From Candidatus Babelota bacterium (GTDB taxonomy: Bacteria; Babelota; Babeliae; Babelales; Babelaceae), in assembly GCA_023379005.1 (NCBI GenBank), contig JAMCTG010000005.1, forward strand, positions 617,315 to 681,314: a stretch of DNA of 64,000 nt, written 5' to 3'. The notes below the pieces were generated by a model. That model did not search any database, was not told the DNA's origin, and saw only the letters and a program-made list of their open reading frames with translations. Every line of letters begins with the position of its first letter. Positions within the stretch are counted from its first letter, which is position 1. This document shows positions 60,576 through 64,000 of the stretch, piece by piece. The position numbers were made by a program, and so were the translations under genes.

Positions 60576-62180
60576 CTAATTAAAAGACGGTGTCTCTTGT
60601 ACTAAATTAATTCTTATCTTTTTGCCGCACAAAGTTTTATTTCTAACAGATTCAAGAACTGATCTTGTTAATTCGACTGGAATTTCTATAAATGTTCTAC
60701 GCTTTATAACTCTGATCTTATGAATTTGATCATCTGTTAATTTACCAGAACTTATTAGATAACTTTGAACATCATCACGATTGATACCATCATCAGAACC
60801 TAGATTGAAGAAAATTTCTTGGAATGCACCGTTAGTTTGGAAATTATTTTCTCTCGGATTATTTGAAGTTGATGATTCTTTAAAATCTGAAACATTGCTT
60901 AAATATTTTTCGTACAAGAATCCTTTTAATGCAGTCTTTAATTCATTTTCAGTAAATTGTGAAATCACAGCATCTAAATTTGTTTGTGAATTTAAATGTT
61001 CCTGATTTTTCAACATTTCTTTAACTTGCATTTCTGCTTGAGCAATTTTTGCACCAATTACATGTTCTCTTGTCGGAATTTCAACAGGATTAAATTTCAA
61101 ATTAAATTTTCTTTGTATTTGTTGAATTTGCCACATGTCGTTTTTTTGCATAAATGATATTGCAATACCATCTTTTCCTGCTCTGCCTGTTCTTCCTGAT
61201 CTATGAACATAGCTTTCATGATCTTCCGGAAGTGAAAAGTTAATTACGTGTGTTAAATTAGAAACGTCAATACCTCTTGCTGCAACGTCTGTTGCTACAA
61301 CAATATTAATCTGTTTATTTTTAAATTTCTTAATAATTAAGTTTCTGTTAGCTTGGCTCATGTCACCATGCAATGCACCAACTGAGTAGCCTTTTTTTTC
61401 TAACTTTTCAGCAATTTCACCAGTTAATATTTTTGTTTGGCAGAAAATAAAACCGTGAAATTCAGATGTGCTATCAACAAATCTGCAAATAGCTTCTAAG
61501 CGAGATCTTGAAGGTAAAATACAATAGTTATGAGTTACACTTGTATTTCCAACTTGTTTATTACTTACGCTTATTGAAATTGGATTTTTTAAATTTTTCA
61601 TTAAATCATGGATACCAGATTTAATAGTAGCAGAAAATAACCAAGTTTCTTTTGTCTTTGGTGTTTTTGCTAAAATATCATTAATTTCATCTTTAAAGCC
61701 CATGTCTAACATAATATCAGCTTCATCTAAAACAAGAGTTTTTAAATCTGCTAATGACAATGTTTTTCTGCTCAAGTGATCATTAATTCTACCTGGTGTA
61801 CCAACTATAATTTGTACGCCTTTATTTAATTTTCTAATTTGTTCTTCAATTCCTACACCACCATAAATAGCTTCTACAGATATATTTTTATCTTTAGCAA
61901 AAGGTAAAAGACTATCTTTAATTTGGACAGCTAATTCTCTTGTAGGAGCAACAATTAAAGCTTGAACTTTTTTGTTTGCAACATCAGTTTTATGTAAAAT
62001 TGGCAAACCAAAAGCAAGCGTTTTACCTGTACCTGTTTGGGCTTGACCATGAAAATCTACTTTTTGATCTGTAATTAAAGCAGGAATAGCTTTTTTTTGA
62101 ATTTCAGTAGGTTCTGTAAAACCTAACTTTTCTATAGTTGATAATAGAGTTGAATCTAAATTTAATTCTTTAAATGTCAT
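60576..62180 (-). CDS. DEAD-box RNA helicase with DbpA-type RNA-binding tail
   Basis: A 534-residue protein. Motifs: TPTEIQKKAIP, motif I AQTGTGKT, PTRELAVQI, GTPGRINDHLSR, DEAD (LDEADIMLDMGF), SAT, ATDVAARGID and HRSGRTGRAG (Ser for Ile). The DbpA-like domain (about 440-525) contains DDGINRDDVQSYLI and RTFIEIP. It is a paralogue of 4018-5688, more distant from the RhlE-like enzyme at 13101. It likely acts on rRNA or structured mRNA; rpsA lies divergently upstream. Confidence 0.92.
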   Translation of the reverse strand: MTFKELNLDSTLLSTIEKLGFTEPTEIQKKAIPALITDQKVDFHGQAQTGTGKTLAFGLPILHKTDVANKKVQALIVAPTRELAVQIKDSLLPFAKDKNISVEAIYGGVGIEEQIRKLNKGVQIIVGTPGRINDHLSRKTLSLADLKTLVLDEADIMLDMGFKDEINDILAKTPKTKETWLFSATIKSGIHDLMKNLKNPISISVSNKQVGNTSVTHNYCILPSRSRLEAICRFVDSTSEFHGFIFCQTKILTGEIAEKLEKKGYSVGALHGDMSQANRNLIIKKFKNKQINIVVATDVAARGIDVSNLTHVINFSLPEDHESYVHRSGRTGRAGKDGIAISFMQKNDMWQIQQIQRKFNLKFNPVEIPTREHVIGAKIAQAEMQVKEMLKNQEHLNSQTNLDAVISQFTENELKTALKGFLYEKYLSNVSDFKESSTSNNPRENNFQTNGAFQEIFFNLGSDDGINRDDVQSYLISSGKLTDDQIHKIRVIKRRTFIEIPVELTRSVLESVRNKTLCGKKIRINLVQETPSFN

Positions 62181-62441
62181 AATTTTTCTTTATTTTATAA
62201 TTATTTTTTAAATATATTCTAATTGTAATTCTACTACGCCAGTGTATCCAAAGTTTTAAACCCGGATTCGAATCGTCAGTAGAACCCTTCGTAGCTTTAG
62301 CTATCAGGCTGGCTTCGAAGAATAGGTTGGCGTGTTAAAGCCTGGCCTAAGTATTTTTAACGAAGTAGGTGCATAAATTTAGCTAATTTTTATAAAAACA
62401 ATGAAATTATGATGAAAAATAGCTAAAAGCACTGAATTTTA

Positions 62442-62512
62442 AGTGCCTTGCTATTTTCAAAAGATGAGATAAATTGACATTTATTGAATAATCTTTTGAG
62501 ATAAGAGGCACT
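62442..62512. repeat. Structured inverted repeat upstream of rpsA
   Basis: AGTGCCT (62442-62448) pairs with AGGCACT (62506-62512), CAAAAGAT (62458-62465) with ATCTTTTG (62491-62498), and inside ATAAAT/ATTTAT (62469-62474 with 62479-62484). It lies upstream of the rpsA promoter, in the 496-bp gap 62181-62676. The left part of this gap (62235-62350) holds degenerate palindromic sequence and no gene. Confidence 0.55.
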
Positions 62513-62547
62513 CACGCCTATCTATAACCTATCATTGATGGCTCAAT

Positions 62548-62576
62548 TTGTCAATTTTTATTAATAATGATATAAT
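62548..62576 (+). promoter_or_regulatory. Probable rpsA promoter
   Basis: TTGTCA (62548-62553), a 17-bp spacer and TATAAT (62571-62576). It leaves about 95 bases of leader before the rpsA ATG at 62677. Confidence 0.7.
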
Positions 62577-62676
62577 GAATTTGTTTAATTTTATTATCTC
62601 AATTTTTCACTAGGAAATTATTTTTGAAATAATAAATATTTGGTTTATATGTTTAACAATCTAACAAAGGACTTTA

Positions 62677-64000
62677 ATGTCTAAAGAGTTACTTAGAGCG
62701 TCCCAGTTCAGAAAAGCTGAATCTTTATGGGATGACGAATCTTTTTCGATGAGCGATGAACAAAAAAAGGAAATAAGCTCATTATATGAAGCTATTGAAC
62801 AATTTAAACAAGGACGTATTTTAAAGGGTAAAGTTATAAGCGCTACCCCAGATGGTGTTCTTGTTGACATCAATTTTAAATCTGATGGTTTAATACCAGT
62901 CTATGAATTTTCCGAACATGAATTAAAAAAATTAACTCCTGGCTCCCCAATCGAAGTTATTCTCGATGAATTAGAAAACGTTGAGGGTAATGTTATTTTG
63001 TCTTATGAAAAGGCAAAAGCTCTCAAAGCTTGGGACGCAATTATGAAGCTTTTTGAAGAAGGCAAACCTGCTGAAGGTGTTGTTACTCATAAAGTTAAAG
63101 GTGGTTTAAGTGTTGATATAGGTATACCTGCATTCTTGCCAGGTTCTCAAGTTGATACACAACGTGTTACAGATTTTGATCAATTCGTAGGTCAAACAAT
63201 TACGGCACATATTATTAAAGTAAACCCAAAACGCGGAAACGTTATTATCTCTCGCAGAAAATATCTTAATGAACAACGTTCTGAAGTTAGAAAAGGCGTG
63301 CTTGATAATTTACAAGTTGGCCAAACTATCCAAGGTATTGTTAAAAATATCACCAACTATGGTGTATTCATTGATATAGGCGGAGTTGACGGGCTTCTTC
63401 ATATTACAGATATGACATGGGGAAGAATTGCGCATCCAACTGAAATGGTAAAAATTGGTGATACTATAACTGTTAAAGTATTATCATTTGATAAAAATAA
63501 TGAAAAAATATCTCTTGGCCTAAAACAACTTTCTGCAAATCCATGGGAAAGTATGAGCCCTGAAATTAAAGAAGGTGCTAAGGTTAAAGGTACAATTACA
63601 AGTATTGCTGACTATGGCTTATTTGTTGAAATAGACAAAGGCGTAGAGGGCCTTGTTCATATTTCTGAAATTTCTTGGACTGACAGAATTACAGATCTTC
63701 ATAAATTCTATAAAGTTGGCGATAAAATTGATATTCTTGTTGTTTCTTTAGATAAAGAAAATCGCAGAATGTCATTAAGCGTTAAACAACTTGAAAAAGA
63801 TCCATGGCAAGAAATTAGCGAAAAATTTGAAGTTGGTACAAGAATTAAAGGTAAAATTACCAATATTGCTGACTTTGGTATTTTCGTTCAATTAGCTCCT
63901 GGTGTTGATGGTCTTGTTCATATTTCTGATCTTTCTTGGACAGAGCATATTGAACATCCAGCAGATAAATATAAGAAGGGTGAAGAAGTTGAAGCTTTAA
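62677..64000 (+). CDS. rpsA: 30S ribosomal protein S1, partial (runs off the right edge)
   Basis: The ATG at 62677 has AAAGGA upstream and the frame is open to the window end (441 codons). It encodes successive S1/OB domains: GRILKGKVISATPDGVLVDI, GVVTHKVKGGLSVDI, GQTIQGIVKNITNYGVFIDIGGVDGLLHI, GAKVKGTITSIADYGLFVEI and GTRIKGKITNIADFGIFVQL. Domains 3-5 carry the GVDGLLHI/GVEGLVHIS-type RNA-binding strand. S1 binds mRNA leaders at the ribosome. The final domain(s) lie beyond the window. Confidence 0.95.
   Translation, partial: MSKELLRASQFRKAESLWDDESFSMSDEQKKEISSLYEAIEQFKQGRILKGKVISATPDGVLVDINFKSDGLIPVYEFSEHELKKLTPGSPIEVILDELENVEGNVILSYEKAKALKAWDAIMKLFEEGKPAEGVVTHKVKGGLSVDIGIPAFLPGSQVDTQRVTDFDQFVGQTITAHIIKVNPKRGNVIISRRKYLNEQRSEVRKGVLDNLQVGQTIQGIVKNITNYGVFIDIGGVDGLLHITDMTWGRIAHPTEMVKIGDTITVKVLSFDKNNEKISLGLKQLSANPWESMSPEIKEGAKVKGTITSIADYGLFVEIDKGVEGLVHISEISWTDRITDLHKFYKVGDKIDILVVSLDKENRRMSLSVKQLEKDPWQEISEKFEVGTRIKGKITNIADFGIFVQLAPGVDGLVHISDLSWTEHIEHPADKYKKGEEVEAL

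Noticed and set aside
62265..62290. TTCGAAT in a context like a tRNA T-loop
   Set aside because: The flanking bases do not form a T-stem and there is no acceptor stem or anticodon arm nearby.

Overview
The window is AT-rich bacterial DNA packed with short, mostly single-gene transcription units on both strands. The best guess for the source is a protist-associated, host-dependent bacterium of the Candidatus Dependentiae (TM6/Babeliae) type. This is inferred from the combination seen here: dozens of small proteins with signal peptides that end in an Ala/Ser-Met-Glu-like junction, two ankyrin-repeat gene arrays, an F-box-like plus ankyrin protein, several DEAD-box helicases, and a sparse set of metabolic genes (transketolase, transaldolase-type enzyme, MutT, MntH, MgtE). 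No 16S gene is present to confirm it.

Layout. 1-9 kb: tandem secreted paralogues, two secreted M15 peptidases (VanX-like and VanY-like), a DEAD-box helicase with a DbpA-type tail, an Nramp metal transporter (probably leaderless mRNA) and an FMN reductase carrying a signal peptide. 9-14.4 kb: a hairpin-bounded repeat, an ERF-type single-strand annealing protein coupled to four tandem mosaic membrane paralogues, and a second DEAD-box helicase. 14.5-31.8 kb: mixed small genes (ArfB, glycerophosphodiesterase, divergent RNase HII, MBL-fold protein, exported PurN-like protein, aquaporin, PEBP, frameshifted AlaX, threonine aldolase, MutT, peroxiredoxin, coiled-coil proteins). 31.9-37.3 kb: tRNA-Lys and tRNA-Glu with attached palindromes and a mini GIY-YIG protein, an M48-like protease, hydrolase/thioredoxin pair, MgtE, RluD. 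37.3-41.7 kb: a plus-strand array of ankyrin genes. 41.7-46.6 kb: lipoprotein lipase, transketolase, a ComEC remnant, second copy of the repeat. 46.6-50.7 kb: a minus-strand ankyrin array. 50.8-53.8 kb: third copy of the repeat, and a secreted TPR/Sel1-RelE fusion gene lying between a Nudix gene and a duplicated fragment of that gene's 3' end. 53.9-64 kb: LeuS, transaldolase-type enzyme, glycosyltransferase, F-box/ankyrin protein, MazG-like protein, another ankyrin protein, a third DEAD-box helicase, and the start of rpsA with its promoter.

How it fits together. The housekeeping genes (leuS, rpsA, tkt, arfB, rluD, two tRNAs) are scattered singly. Around them lies a large accessory load of exported proteins, many in duplicated families with eukaryote-like repeats, suited to acting on a host cell. 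Some ordinary cytosolic enzymes (FMN reductase, PurN) also carry signal peptides.

The most unusual items are: (1) a three-copy, 256-317 bp structured repeat bounded by two hairpins whose stems differ between copies yet stay complementary; (2) the four-gene membrane-protein array whose N- and C-terminal halves have different closest relatives, next to an annealing recombinase; (3) the exported TPR-RelE fusion between direct repeats; (4) exported PurN and FMN reductase; (5) four genes that look frameshifted by single bases.
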